Source: Maridesulfovibrio ferrireducens
GTDB lineage: Bacteria; Desulfobacterota; Desulfovibrionia; Desulfovibrionales; Desulfovibrionaceae
Direction of reading: 5' to 3'
DNA: 64,000 bases
NCBI RefSeq assembly: GCF_016342405.1
Contig: NZ_JAEINN010000015.1
Span: 60,591 to 124,590, forward strand
The notes beneath the pieces are model-generated. The model was not told the DNA's origin and ran no database searches. It saw only the letters and a program-made list of their open reading frames with translations. A program made the translations under genes and the position numbers. Shown here one piece after another: positions 42,462 through 51,283 of the stretch. Each line of letters starts with the position of its first letter. Positions within the stretch are counted from its first letter, which is position 1.

Positions 42462-43529
42462 ATGCCCGGTTTATATATAGGCTCCACCAGCGGATATTCC
42501 GGTAAGAATATGATCGTTATGGGACTTGGTCTGTATTTTCAGAAAGCAGGCGTCAGTCTTGGTTACATGAAACCGGTTGGAGCTATTCCAGTTGAAGTTG
42601 ACGGGTGTCTCGGCGATGAAGACGCTTTTTTTCTTCAAGAGGTTTTAGGTGTTTCCAACCCGGCTAAAGTAGTTACTCCGGTTGTAGTTACTCATGATTT
42701 TAAGGTTCAGGCTTTTAATGGAAGATGTGAAGACCATGTTGAGCCTATTGTTCAGGCTTACGAAAAAATAAGCGCGGACAAAGATCTTACTCTGGTTGCA
42801 GGGTCAGGTTCCATGTATTCCGGCAAATATTGCGGGGTAGACGGGGTTCACCTTGTTAAAACTTTGGGAATTAAATGCGTTGTTATTGATAGATTTCAGA
42901 AAGAGTTGAACTACGACTATCTGGTGGTACTCAAAGAAACCCTCGGTGATAATATGATCGGGGTTATTCTGAATGATATTCCTCCTACTTTTATGGATGA
43001 AATAACCTCACTCATTAAACCTTTTCTTGAAAGAAAAGGAGTTAAAGTGCTGGGCGTAATCCCTAAAGACTCGCTCATGGGAACCATAAAAGTTTGTGAT
43101 CTTGCAGAGCATCTGGGTGGTAAGATTATTTCGGCTCATAGTAAAAAAGATCAGCCTGTGGAAAGCTTTTTGATTGGAACTATGCAAGTCGAAAATTTTA
43201 TGACTCATTTTCGTAAGCATCGTAATTCCGCTGTGATTGTAGGCGGAGACAGATCAGATGTTCAGCTTGTTGCACTTGAGGGAGAATGCCCCTGTCTAGT
43301 GCTGACCGGAAATCTTTATCCGAATGATATTATTTTAACTCGTTCAGAAGTTTTGGGGACTCCAATCATTGTAGTGAGGGATGACACTTTTTCTGTAGCG
43401 AAAAAAATGGAAGATATCCTTTCGCGTCATAAACTGCGTGAACCAGCCAAAATCAAGCACGGAGTTGAGCTTGTTGAGTCGCATATCGACTTTGCATTTA
43501 TTAAAAATGAACTCGGGCTCAAATACTAG
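42462..43529 (+). CDS. BioD-like/DRTGG-domain protein (phosphotransacetylase-associated family)
   Basis: The 355-residue protein has an N-terminal P-loop domain resembling dethiobiotin synthetase (GSTSGYSGKNMIVMGLG, about 5-21, with 'MKPVGA'). A DRTGG domain follows (about 215-330, with 'VGGDRSDVQLVAL' and 'ILTRSEVLGTPIIVV'). The same two domains form the N-terminus of large phosphotransacetylases, where they act as a regulatory part; the catalytic Pta domain is missing. Next to an ADP-forming acyl-CoA ligase, it may regulate acetyl-CoA/acetate conversion. AAGGAG precedes the ATG. Confidence 0.8.
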   Translation: MPGLYIGSTSGYSGKNMIVMGLGLYFQKAGVSLGYMKPVGAIPVEVDGCLGDEDAFFLQEVLGVSNPAKVVTPVVVTHDFKVQAFNGRCEDHVEPIVQAYEKISADKDLTLVAGSGSMYSGKYCGVDGVHLVKTLGIKCVVIDRFQKELNYDYLVVLKETLGDNMIGVILNDIPPTFMDEITSLIKPFLERKGVKVLGVIPKDSLMGTIKVCDLAEHLGGKIISAHSKKDQPVESFLIGTMQVENFMTHFRKHRNSAVIVGGDRSDVQLVALEGECPCLVLTGNLYPNDIILTRSEVLGTPIIVVRDDTFSVAKKMEDILSRHKLREPAKIKHGVELVESHIDFAFIKNELGLKY

Positions 43530-43538
43530 TTATTACTC

Positions 43539-43573
43539 AGCCCCGCACGGCATGCCGTGCGGGGCTGTTTTTT
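43539..43573. terminator. Terminator with a 28-bp perfect palindrome
   Basis: Bases 43539-43566 form a perfect palindrome (AGCCCCGCACGGCA followed by its exact complement), with T residues after it on the + strand. It lies between convergent genes and may serve both. Confidence 0.92.
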
Positions 43574-44195
43574 ATGTAAAAAGCGGATTGTTTTTCTTTT
43601 CGTGAATGACTGAGGTCATAGGGCCGTGGCCTGGATAAATTTGTGTTTCGTCCGGAAGAATGAATATTCTGGTTCTGATGGAATTCAATAAAGTCTCGCT
43701 GTTTCCGCCGGGAAAGTCCGTTCGACCTACAGCTATCATGAATATTAAATCTCCGACGAATACACAGCTAAGTGCCGGGAAAAAAAATGAAAGACTGCCG
43801 ATGGTATGACCGGGCGTGTCGAGTACCATCATTGGTTGATCAAATATAAACTGTTTTCCGGGTTTCAGGTCGGTTACTTCGAAGTCTAAAAGATGTGGGA
43901 ATTCTTTTGATCCTCCGTATGAGAAAGACACGTCGTTCAGGTAGTGATCTTCGATGTTTCCATAAATCTGCGCTCCGGTCATTTTTTGAAGCTCACTCAC
44001 TCCTCCGATATGATCTAAATGCATATGAGTCAGGTAGATAGATTTAAGATTGAGATTTCTGCCTTTGATCGTCTCTAAAAGGGGTTGCGGCTCCGGAGCA
44101 CAGTCTATTACAATTGCATCTTTGCCGGAGGTCAGCAGGTAACAGTTTGTTTCTAGAGGGCCGAGAACAAACGTTTCAACTGTAATATTTGTCAT
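43572..44195 (-). CDS. Metallo-beta-lactamase-fold hydrolase (glyoxalase II-like)
   Basis: The 207-residue protein has the zinc motif THMHLDHIGG (about residues 54-63), a further His in 'DTPGHTIGS', the bridging Asp in 'FVGDLIF' and the last His in 'YPGHGP'. These are all ligands for a binuclear site. The N-terminus 'VLGPLETNCYLL' is typical of the short YcbL-type hydrolases. The start at 44195 (ATG with AAGAG upstream) is preferred over a TTG at 44225. The exact substrate, possibly a thioester, is unknown. Confidence 0.85.
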   Translation of the reverse strand: MTNITVETFVLGPLETNCYLLTSGKDAIVIDCAPEPQPLLETIKGRNLNLKSIYLTHMHLDHIGGVSELQKMTGAQIYGNIEDHYLNDVSFSYGGSKEFPHLLDFEVTDLKPGKQFIFDQPMMVLDTPGHTIGSLSFFFPALSCVFVGDLIFMIAVGRTDFPGGNSETLLNSIRTRIFILPDETQIYPGHGPMTSVIHEKKNNPLFT

Positions 44196-44288
44196 TTTTA
44201 CAAACTCTTGACTGTGTGTCGGCAATAAGGTGAATTAAAATTAATGTTCTGGAAAAAATAACTTTTCAACAATTATTCAGGATTAAAG

Positions 44289-45470
44289 ATGCTTTACTTT
44301 TTAGGAAACTGTCAAATGGATTTCCTCAGTCGCGCTGTTAGCAAACTGGGGTATGACTGCGTGTATAAAGTGTTAGCTTCACCTTTTACATATAACAGTT
44401 CTCCCGGTATTATTCCGCAAGAGTTACTTGATAAAGATGTAAATCTTGGACTTGCAGATTTTTATCATGACCGCAGTCTTTCCAACCAGTTTGAAATGAT
44501 TTCTTCTGCTGAGCCGGAACCGGAAGCTATTGTAATTAATCTGTTCCATGAAAGCAGTCCACTTTTTATTAATAGGACCCAGAAATATATATTCTTTATT
44601 GATCCTAAGGCATGGACATATCATCCAGATCTTGAGGAGTGGATGAAAGCTGGATTCGGTATGATTCAGGTAAATCCGTCTACCTATATGAAGCGATACG
44701 AGGAAATGCTCAAGAATATTCGCGAAAAATTTCCTTTGGTGCCTATTCTGGTTGTTTCAAGACTTTCCCATTTCCCGGCGTTCGGTCCCGAACCTTATTC
44801 GTATCTTGAGGGATGGAACGATCTGTGGAAGTACAGCGGTGCAATATTTAATCGCTGGGAAAATAATATTTCTGATTTAAATGTCGTTGATATGGACAGA
44901 GTTTTTTCCGGAATATGGGCTTCGTCCGAGAAGAAAATTGAAGCTCACTGTCCCTTTTTGAAGTTTAAGTTAGCGGAAGAAAATAATGTGGTAACAGGTA
45001 TTCATGCCAGCCGTGACATTGAACATGTAGGTTCAATGTGGCCTGTTTTAGCAGCTAAGATAACAGATTTTATCGAGAATGGTAAAATCTGTTATTCCGC
45101 AAACGAAGTGAAACCGGATGAGTGGAATCATCCGTGGCAGCCTGAAAAATATTCTGAGGAAGAGCTGCTCAAAATGCTCGCATCAGGAGCAAATTATCTA
45201 TGCGCTAGCGCAATAGGTAAATTTTTTGTTAATCTTGAGAAGGATTATACTACGTTGTTAGTCAGGACGGCTGAATACACACCAGTATGCCACAACACAT
45301 TGCATATGATTAAAACATATGGCCGAATCTGGAGAAATCCTGATCTTTCGCAGTGGTGTCAGGCACATCGAAAAAATGTGATTGCGTTTACCGCAAACGG
45401 GCCGCTTTATACAGAGGACTACTTGCAACGGTTGGACGAAGTAGAAAAATACGCCTTGGGAGAGATTTAA
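44289..45470 (+). CDS. Protein of unknown function with an N-terminal GNCQ motif
   Basis: This 393-residue protein has no signal peptide or membrane segment. The start MLYFLGNCQMDFLSRAV resembles the WcbI/SGNH-like enzymes of polysaccharide biosynthesis, whose active site begins with G-N-C-Q. A conserved-looking H-V-G-S segment ('HASRDIEHVGSMWPVLAAKI', about 243-262) lies where an SGNH enzyme would place its catalytic His. The rest (about 275-393) is not recognised. AGGA precedes the ATG. It stands alone, divergent from the metallo-hydrolase. The WcbI relationship is a suggestion from short motifs only. Confidence 0.6.
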   Translation: MLYFLGNCQMDFLSRAVSKLGYDCVYKVLASPFTYNSSPGIIPQELLDKDVNLGLADFYHDRSLSNQFEMISSAEPEPEAIVINLFHESSPLFINRTQKYIFFIDPKAWTYHPDLEEWMKAGFGMIQVNPSTYMKRYEEMLKNIREKFPLVPILVVSRLSHFPAFGPEPYSYLEGWNDLWKYSGAIFNRWENNISDLNVVDMDRVFSGIWASSEKKIEAHCPFLKFKLAEENNVVTGIHASRDIEHVGSMWPVLAAKITDFIENGKICYSANEVKPDEWNHPWQPEKYSEEELLKMLASGANYLCASAIGKFFVNLEKDYTTLLVRTAEYTPVCHNTLHMIKTYGRIWRNPDLSQWCQAHRKNVIAFTANGPLYTEDYLQRLDEVEKYALGEI

Positions 45471-45491
45471 ACGGTTAGGGCTGCTTGAAGG

Positions 45492-46256
45492 TTACTGCGC
45501 TTCGTGCGCAGCCTGCATCCCGAATTTATTTAATATCAGTTGAAGTTCTCCTGTCTTTTTCATATTTTCCAGTTCCTTGTTGAATTTTTTTACAAATTCA
45601 GGAGGAGCGAATTCTTTGGAAAAACCAATGTAGTAATTTATATCTTTATTAGCTCCTGCGAACTGGATGTTATCAAGATTTAGTTTTTCGATCATTGCAA
45701 AGCCTACCTCTTTATTGGAATAGACTGCATCAACACGGCATTTAGAAAGTTTTTTGAAAGGCGCTATGTCGTCTGGAGTTGTATCAATACTGATTCTTCC
45801 TCTGAGTGGCTTACTTATTTTTATGAGCTCATTTGAGGTGTTTGAAGGGCCGTATACCCCTACGCGTTTGCCTCTGAGGCTGTAGATGTTTTTATAATTG
45901 ATAGGTGTGGTTGTGCACTCAAAAAAACCATACTCTGTATTAATAATCGGAGGTGAAAATATTATCCATGATTCTCTTTGTTTATTTTTTCCTATTAAAA
46001 AAATAGCTTGCACTTCACCTTTTTTAGCCATGCTCTGCGACCTTCTCCAAGGTCGCAGTATTATTTCATAGTCGGTCTCCAACTTCATACATATTTTTTT
46101 AATGATTGCCGCACCGGGGCCTTGGACTTCACCATTTTCTAAATATGAAAAAGGTGGGAAATCCTGAGTGGCGAAAGTTATTTTGTCTTTCGCATTTGCA
46201 GGAAGAGGTGAGAAACACAACAAGAGAGTCATAATTGCGAATATTATTTTCGGCAA
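45492..46256 (-). CDS. Periplasmic amino acid-type solute-binding protein (SBP family 3)
   Basis: The 254-residue protein has a signal peptide (residues 1-22, cleaved after ANA) and the family 3 binding fold, starting 'ITFATQDFPPFSYLENGEVQGPGAAIIKKI' and with 'SLRGKRVGVYGPSNT' in the second lobe. The start is TTG, well supported by AAGGAG 6 nt upstream. No ABC permease or ATPase gene is adjacent, so it may serve a remote transporter or a sensor. Such orphan SBPs are common in this group. Confidence 0.85.
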   Translation of the reverse strand: MPKIIFAIMTLLLCFSPLPANAKDKITFATQDFPPFSYLENGEVQGPGAAIIKKICMKLETDYEIILRPWRRSQSMAKKGEVQAIFLIGKNKQRESWIIFSPPIINTEYGFFECTTTPINYKNIYSLRGKRVGVYGPSNTSNELIKISKPLRGRISIDTTPDDIAPFKKLSKCRVDAVYSNKEVGFAMIEKLNLDNIQFAGANKDINYYIGFSKEFAPPEFVKKFNKELENMKKTGELQLILNKFGMQAAHEAQ

Positions 46257-46271
46257 AGGATGCTCCTTAAA

Positions 46272-46311
46272 AGAAAATCCCGCTGAAGATTAGTCTTCAA
46301 CGAGATTTAAA
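46272..46311 (-). terminator. Terminator of the gcv-lpd operon
   Basis: AAATCCCGCTGAAGA and TCTTCAACGAGATTT pair with two G-U-type positions across a 4-nt loop. On the minus strand TTTTCTTTT follows. The SBP start lies just beyond it. Confidence 0.7.
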
Positions 46312-46350
46312 ATAACATTTGGAGCAGTCTTCCGCAATGCTGCTTTGAAA

Positions 46351-47742
46351 TTATTTAGGGGGTTGTTTCTCCGCTTTCAAAGCACCTAGCAAAGCTTCAT
46401 CAAGTGAAGGATGTGGAAAAATTACTTTGTGGAGATCTTCTTCAGTCCATGCCTCTTGAACAATCATAGCAGCAGCAGTCGTGAAGCCGGACACATGGTG
46501 TCCGACAGCGGTAATTCCTGTAACTTTATCATCCAGCCATACCACTTTCACAAAGCCTTGAGTTGCGGCATATGATTGCGCAATGGGATTGGCTACCAGT
46601 TGGAACGAAGATACTTTTATCTCACCTTTTCCTTCAAGGTCGGTGACCATCTGTCCGACACGCATGGTTTCGGGTGATCCATAGAGAATTGAAGGGATGG
46701 GGGCATGAGTGTACGGACCTTTGTCTTTTCCGGTAATTCTGCGCACAACATATCCGGCTTGATGGCTGGCTGCGTGAGCAAGAAGAGTTTTACCGTTCAA
46801 GTCTCCGATCGCATAAATATGCGGTGCTGCTTCAAGGTTTTCATCAACTTTCACAAAGCCTGGACCTACGGTTGAAGCTCCGCAGTTCTCGAGACCGATC
46901 TCTTTTGAATTAGGACGTCGTCCAATGGCAATCAGGGCTTTATCCGCGATTATTTCATCACCGTCTTCGGTGCGCAAAACAGCTTTGCCGTTTTCAGCAG
47001 TGACGGATTTTACTTTCACGCCCAGTCTGATGTCCCATTTATGACGCTTGAAAACAGAGCGCAACGTTTTGGAGACTTCGGGATCTTCATACACAGCTAT
47101 TCTGTCAAGAGCGTCCACGATTGTAATTTTCGTTCCGGTTCTATGGGCAATTTGAGCCATTTCTAAACCGATAAAACCTGCTCCGATGACGAGAAGTGAT
47201 TCAGGCATTTCAGTGAGTCCAAGAAAGCCTGTGTTGTCTAAAACCGTCTCATTGTCAGGCTCGAGTCCTGGGAAAACAGTGGGATGCGAACCTGTCGCCA
47301 GTACAAGGTTTTTATATTCTAAAATAGCGGTTTCGTTCGGGTGGGAAACTTCTATTTTACCTTGTTCAATGATTTTTGCGGTAGCAGGGTAGAAATCAAT
47401 TCCCAGGGCTTTAAGCTTTTGCGCCATCGCTTTACGGGTTGCACCGATAAAGCGGTCTTTTTTTGTGCAAAGAGCTTCAAAATTTATTTTTATTTCACCT
47501 GTCGCAACTCTCGCTTTGACCTGCGCAGCAAGGTCTTCAACCGGAGAGGTTGCGCCAAGATAAAGTTTTGTGGGGATGCAGCCTACATTCACACATGTTC
47601 CGCCGAGAAGATCTTTTTCTACCAAGGCAACTTTGATTCCGAATGTTGCAGCTTCTGTTGCTGCGTCAAAGCCGCCCGGGCCGGCTCCTACGACCACGAG
47701 GTCGTAGGAGCGGATTCCGGTTGGTAAATTATTTAATGTCAT
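46351..47742 (-). CDS. lpdA: Dihydrolipoyl dehydrogenase (L-protein)
   Basis: This FAD enzyme reoxidises the lipoyl group of GcvH with NAD. The 463-residue protein has the FAD motif VVGAGPGGFDAA (18-29), the redox disulfide GGTCVNVGCIPTK (Cys50 and Cys55), the NAD motif 'VIGAGFIGLEMA' and the dimer-interface His-Glu pair in FPHPSLDEAL. It overlaps gcvPB by 14 nt and is the last gene of the glycine-cleavage operon. Use by another 2-oxoacid dehydrogenase cannot be excluded, but none is nearby. Confidence 0.93.
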   Translation of the reverse strand: MTLNNLPTGIRSYDLVVVGAGPGGFDAATEAATFGIKVALVEKDLLGGTCVNVGCIPTKLYLGATSPVEDLAAQVKARVATGEIKINFEALCTKKDRFIGATRKAMAQKLKALGIDFYPATAKIIEQGKIEVSHPNETAILEYKNLVLATGSHPTVFPGLEPDNETVLDNTGFLGLTEMPESLLVIGAGFIGLEMAQIAHRTGTKITIVDALDRIAVYEDPEVSKTLRSVFKRHKWDIRLGVKVKSVTAENGKAVLRTEDGDEIIADKALIAIGRRPNSKEIGLENCGASTVGPGFVKVDENLEAAPHIYAIGDLNGKTLLAHAASHQAGYVVRRITGKDKGPYTHAPIPSILYGSPETMRVGQMVTDLEGKGEIKVSSFQLVANPIAQSYAATQGFVKVVWLDDKVTGITAVGHHVSGFTTAAAMIVQEAWTEEDLHKVIFPHPSLDEALLGALKAEKQPPK

Positions 47743-49174
47743 CAGTGATCACCATGTCGCGCGCAGCTTTTGTTTCATCCAGTCTACTGACTGGAAGAGT
47801 AACAGGGGCGTTCTTGATAAAATCAGGATTTTGGTTTGAAAGCTTTGCGATTTCAATCAAATCATTAATGAATAGGTCGAGAGTTTCTTTACTTTCAGTT
47901 TCAGTCGGCTCAATCATCATACATTCCTTAACAATAAGCGGGAAGTAGATGGTAGGGGCATGATGTCCCTTGTCGAGAAGAGCTTTTGCCACATCCAGAG
48001 CGCGTACTCCGTTTTTGGCTTGATTTACTGCTGAAAGAACGAATTCGTGCATACAGATGCGGTTGTAAGGAATCTCAAAGTATTTTTCGAGTCTTTTGCG
48101 CATGTAGTTTGCATTGAGAACAGCATTTTCAGTTGCTCTGATAAGACCTTCGCGGCCTAGGCGGAGCATGTAGGCGTAAGCTTTTAGGTAAACACCGAAG
48201 TTGCCATAGAAAGGAGCTACGTATCCGATTGACTTTGGAGCATCGTAGGAGAGGTAATACTGACCGTCTTCAAGTTTTTTCACTCGTGAAATAGGCAGGA
48301 AAGGAGTCAGTTTTTCGCATACACCGACAGGCCCGGAACCGGGACCGCCTCCGCCGTGAGGTGTGGCGAGGGTTTTATGCAGATTTAGATGAACAACATC
48401 AAATCCGGCATCACCTACGCGCATTTTTCCCATAACGGCATTCATGTTTGCGCCGTCATAGTAAAGAAGAGCGTCTTTATCATGAATCATTTTGACAATT
48501 TCAGGCAGGTGTTTTTCGAACAGACCCAAGGTGTTAGGGCAAGTCATCATAACCGCTGCGACTTCATCATCAAGAACTTCAGCGAGTGCTTCGGGGGTGA
48601 TGATTCCGTCATGTGATTCAACAGACACAACCTCGTATCCGGCAATTGTTGCTGATGCGGGATTGGTTCCGTGAGCTGAGTCAGGACATATAATTTTAGT
48701 TTTCTTATTGCCTTTATCTCTATGATAAGCGGCTATGAGCATTACACCGGTCAGTTCGCCGTGTGCTCCCGCCATGGGATGCATGGTGAAGTCAGCCATA
48801 CCGCAGAGTTCACTCAGCAATCTTTCGGTCTCGAAAATAACTTCGAGCGCCCCCTGACAAAGATGGCCGGCACCTTTGAGCTGGGAGATTGCCGGATGCA
48901 GTCTTGCGAAACCGGGTAGGGCGGCAACCTGCTCTGTGAATTTAGGATTGTATTTCATTGTGCATGAACCAAGAGGATAGAAATTGGAGTCTACCCCGAA
49001 GTTTTTCATGGACAATTTAGTGAAATGACGAACCACATCAAGCTCGGAAAGGGAAGGCATGCCTGAGCCTTTGCGCAGCAGTTCAGACGGAATATAGTAT
49101 TCTACCTTGGTTGCGGGTTTTTCAGGCCACACACCTTCACGTCCGGGTACGGATTTTTTGAATACGGTTCCCAT
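47729..49174 (-). CDS. gcvPB: Glycine dehydrogenase (decarboxylating) subunit 2
   Basis: This is the PLP-bearing half of the P-protein. The 481-residue protein contains the PLP Lys in 'DVVHLNLHKTLATPHGGGGPGSG' and the conserved 'YPLGSCTMKYNPK' and 'PAHGTNPASA'-type segments. It decarboxylates glycine and passes the aminomethyl group to GcvH. Its ATG shares one base with the gcvPA stop, and its end overlaps lpdA. Confidence 0.96.
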   Translation of the reverse strand: MGTVFKKSVPGREGVWPEKPATKVEYYIPSELLRKGSGMPSLSELDVVRHFTKLSMKNFGVDSNFYPLGSCTMKYNPKFTEQVAALPGFARLHPAISQLKGAGHLCQGALEVIFETERLLSELCGMADFTMHPMAGAHGELTGVMLIAAYHRDKGNKKTKIICPDSAHGTNPASATIAGYEVVSVESHDGIITPEALAEVLDDEVAAVMMTCPNTLGLFEKHLPEIVKMIHDKDALLYYDGANMNAVMGKMRVGDAGFDVVHLNLHKTLATPHGGGGPGSGPVGVCEKLTPFLPISRVKKLEDGQYYLSYDAPKSIGYVAPFYGNFGVYLKAYAYMLRLGREGLIRATENAVLNANYMRKRLEKYFEIPYNRICMHEFVLSAVNQAKNGVRALDVAKALLDKGHHAPTIYFPLIVKECMMIEPTETESKETLDLFINDLIEIAKLSNQNPDFIKNAPVTLPVSRLDETKAARDMVITDDIK

Positions 49175-50505
49175 TAGAGTTCCCCCCGCAGTATTTCAGC
49201 AAAGATGCCGATTTGTTCTTCTGTGGTTTTTTCAGTGCATGCTACGAGCAGTTCGTTTTCAAGTCCTTCGTAGTAGCGTCCCAGCGGGAAGCCGGGGATG
49301 ATGCCGCGTTTTGTAAGTTTGTCGATAACTTCAAAGGCGTTAACCGGAAGAGTTATTGCAAACTCGTTACCGAACGGGCCTTTAGTGAAAAGTTCCACTC
49401 CGGGAATGGCGGTGAGTCTTTCGGATGCGTAATGAGCACGCTCGATTGAAAGCAGCGCTGTACGATGCAAGCCTTCTTCACCGAGCAGGCAGAGATGGAT
49501 CAGAGTACGAAGTGCGCATAATGCCTGATTAGAGCAGATGTTCGAGGTCGCTTTGTGTCTTCTGATGTGTTGTTCTCTTGCTTGAAGCGTCAGAACATAA
49601 CCAGTCCTGCCTTCACTGTCTTCAGTACGTCCGGCTATGCGTCCGGGCATCTGACGAATAAGCTCTTTGGTACAGGTCATGATTCCAAGGTAAGGTCCAC
49701 CGAATGAAAGAGGCTGTCCTACACTCTGTCCTTCCGCAACAGCAATATCAGCGCCCATCTCGCCGGGTGTCTTTAAGACAGCCTGCAATACTGGATAGGT
49801 CGACATGATTGCAATAGCTTTATGTTCGTGGGCCGTTGCAAAAAGGTTGGTGAAGTCATTCACTGATCCGAAAAAGTTGGGATTCTGAACGATTACGGCG
49901 GCGGTATCGTTATCGATTGCGGCTGTAAATGACTTGATGTTTGTACGGCCGTGATTGTGCGGTACTGTGACAAGTTCAAGGTTCAGATTGGTTGTATATG
50001 AGTCGAGCATAACCCTGTAGATGGGGTTGAGTGCTTCACTCACGATGATTTTACGGCGTTTTGTTTTGCGTACAGCCATGAGGGTTGCTTCGTATAAAGC
50101 TGTACCACCGTCATATACAGACGCATTGGCATAATCAAGATCCATAAGTCTTGCCATTGCAGTCTGGTATTCAAAAATGGCCTGCAAAGTTCCTTGAGAA
50201 GCTTCGGGCTGATACGGAGTATATGCTGTGTAAAATTCGCTGCGGGAAACAAGTGCATCAACTGCGGTAGGGATGAAGTGGTCGTAAAATCCGGCGCCGA
50301 GAAAACTTGTGAGATCTGTGGTATTTCTTGCAGCCAGTTGTTCCATTTTTTGCAAAACGGCCATTTCGCTGTTGCCTTTAGGAAGGTTAAAGCTTTTAGG
50401 TCTTAGTTCTGCCGGAATTTCAGCAAACAAGTCATCCACGGAGTTTACGCCGATCACTTCAAGCATTTCCCGTATTTGTTCCGGGGAATGGGGTACGTAA
50501 GGCAT
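49174..50505 (-). CDS. gcvPA: Glycine dehydrogenase (decarboxylating) subunit 1
   Basis: This 443-residue protein is the N-terminal half of the split P-protein and forms the heterotetramer with GcvPB. It begins MPYVPHSPEQIREMLEVIGV and has 'FLGAGFYDHFIPTAVDALVSRSEFYTAYTPYQPEASQGTLQAIFEYQ', a well conserved segment. It lacks the PLP Lys, as expected. TCGGAGGAC precedes the ATG. A stem-loop separates it from gcvH. Confidence 0.96.
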   Translation of the reverse strand: MPYVPHSPEQIREMLEVIGVNSVDDLFAEIPAELRPKSFNLPKGNSEMAVLQKMEQLAARNTTDLTSFLGAGFYDHFIPTAVDALVSRSEFYTAYTPYQPEASQGTLQAIFEYQTAMARLMDLDYANASVYDGGTALYEATLMAVRKTKRRKIIVSEALNPIYRVMLDSYTTNLNLELVTVPHNHGRTNIKSFTAAIDNDTAAVIVQNPNFFGSVNDFTNLFATAHEHKAIAIMSTYPVLQAVLKTPGEMGADIAVAEGQSVGQPLSFGGPYLGIMTCTKELIRQMPGRIAGRTEDSEGRTGYVLTLQAREQHIRRHKATSNICSNQALCALRTLIHLCLLGEEGLHRTALLSIERAHYASERLTAIPGVELFTKGPFGNEFAITLPVNAFEVIDKLTKRGIIPGFPLGRYYEGLENELLVACTEKTTEEQIGIFAEILRGEL

Positions 50506-50527
50506 TTAGTCCTCCGATGAAAAAGTT

Positions 50528-50565
50528 ACTTCCCCGCATGCCTAAAGCGGCTGGCGGGGAAGATT
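50528..50565 (-). other. Stem-loop between gcvH and gcvPA
   Basis: CTTCCCCGC (50530-50538) and GCGGGGAAG (50555-50563) form a perfect 9-bp stem. On the minus strand it is followed by TAACTTTTTC. It could be a partial terminator or an RNA-stabilising hairpin that makes GcvH more abundant than the P-protein. Confidence 0.55.
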
Positions 50566-50597
50566 CAGTTTATTATATAATGTATGATGTGTCCGGA

Positions 50598-50978
50598 TTA
50601 GTGGGCATCTTCTTCTGTTACTTCCTGATAGGCTGATGCGTCCATAAGATCTTCAGTAGGTCCGGTGATTTTGACTTTGATCAGCCAGCCTTCTCCATAA
50701 GGATCGTCATTCACTTTTTCAGGAGCGTCTTCAAGACTCTCATTTACAGCGATTACCTCACATGCAACTGGTGCATATACTTCGCTGGCAGCTTTAACCG
50801 ATTCGATAGAACCGAATTCGTCTCCAGCTTCAAATGTATCTCCTTTCTGCGGTAACTCGATGAAAGTGAGATCGCCAAGCTGTTCCTGAGCAAAGTGAGT
50901 GATACCGATGGTTCCGTTTTCGCCTTCGACTTTGAGCCATTCGTGAGATTTGGCGTAAAGAAGTTCCTGAGGGATCAT
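50598..50978 (-). CDS. gcvH: Glycine cleavage system H protein
   Basis: The 126-residue lipoyl carrier shuttles the aminomethyl group between P, T and L proteins. The lipoylated Lys62 lies in [16 protein letters not shown]. The start '[37 protein letters not shown]' is standard. AGGAGG lies 5 nt before the ATG. It is the first gene of the operon; gcvT is not in the window. Confidence 0.96.
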   Translation of the reverse strand: MIPQELLYAKSHEWLKVEGENGTIGITHFAQEQLGDLTFIELPQKGDTFEAGDEFGSIESVKAASEVYAPVACEVIAVNESLEDAPEKVNDDPYGEGWLIKVKITGPTEDLMDASAYQEVTEEDAH

Positions 50979-51283
50979 AAAGCCTCCTCTATGAGTGCTC
51001 TTGATTTAAGTTATTTTGAGTGGTCCTTTATAAGGACTTTCTTCTGATAGCATTCCTGCTTAAGAAATAAAAGTCTTACGGATAGAGTAATTCAAGATAA
51101 TTACCTTATAAAATTAGCCGACAAAGAAAAAGTATAAATTTTGTCTAATTGGTAACCAATATAACCGTGTTACTCTTGCTTGTCTTTTGACGAAGAAAAG
51201 CATACGCAAAGGAATATAGTCGCTTTTCGTTGTTTATGAAATGTTCATGAAATAATAAGTTATTTTTTTGGGAGTAGCCCTTA
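50979..51283. other. Intergenic region upstream of gcvH and the methyltransferase gene
   Basis: This AT-rich region carries no gene. Two palindromes are present: a small hairpin GTCCTT-TAT-AAGGAC near 51032-51047, and an inverted repeat ATTGGT-A-ACCAAT at 51148-51160, either of which could be an operator. No tandem glycine-riboswitch core is visible upstream of gcvH. Confidence 0.4.

Noticed and set aside
50979..51283. Glycine riboswitch upstream of gcvH
   Set aside because: I looked for the tandem conserved cores and saw none; only AT-rich DNA and small palindromes.
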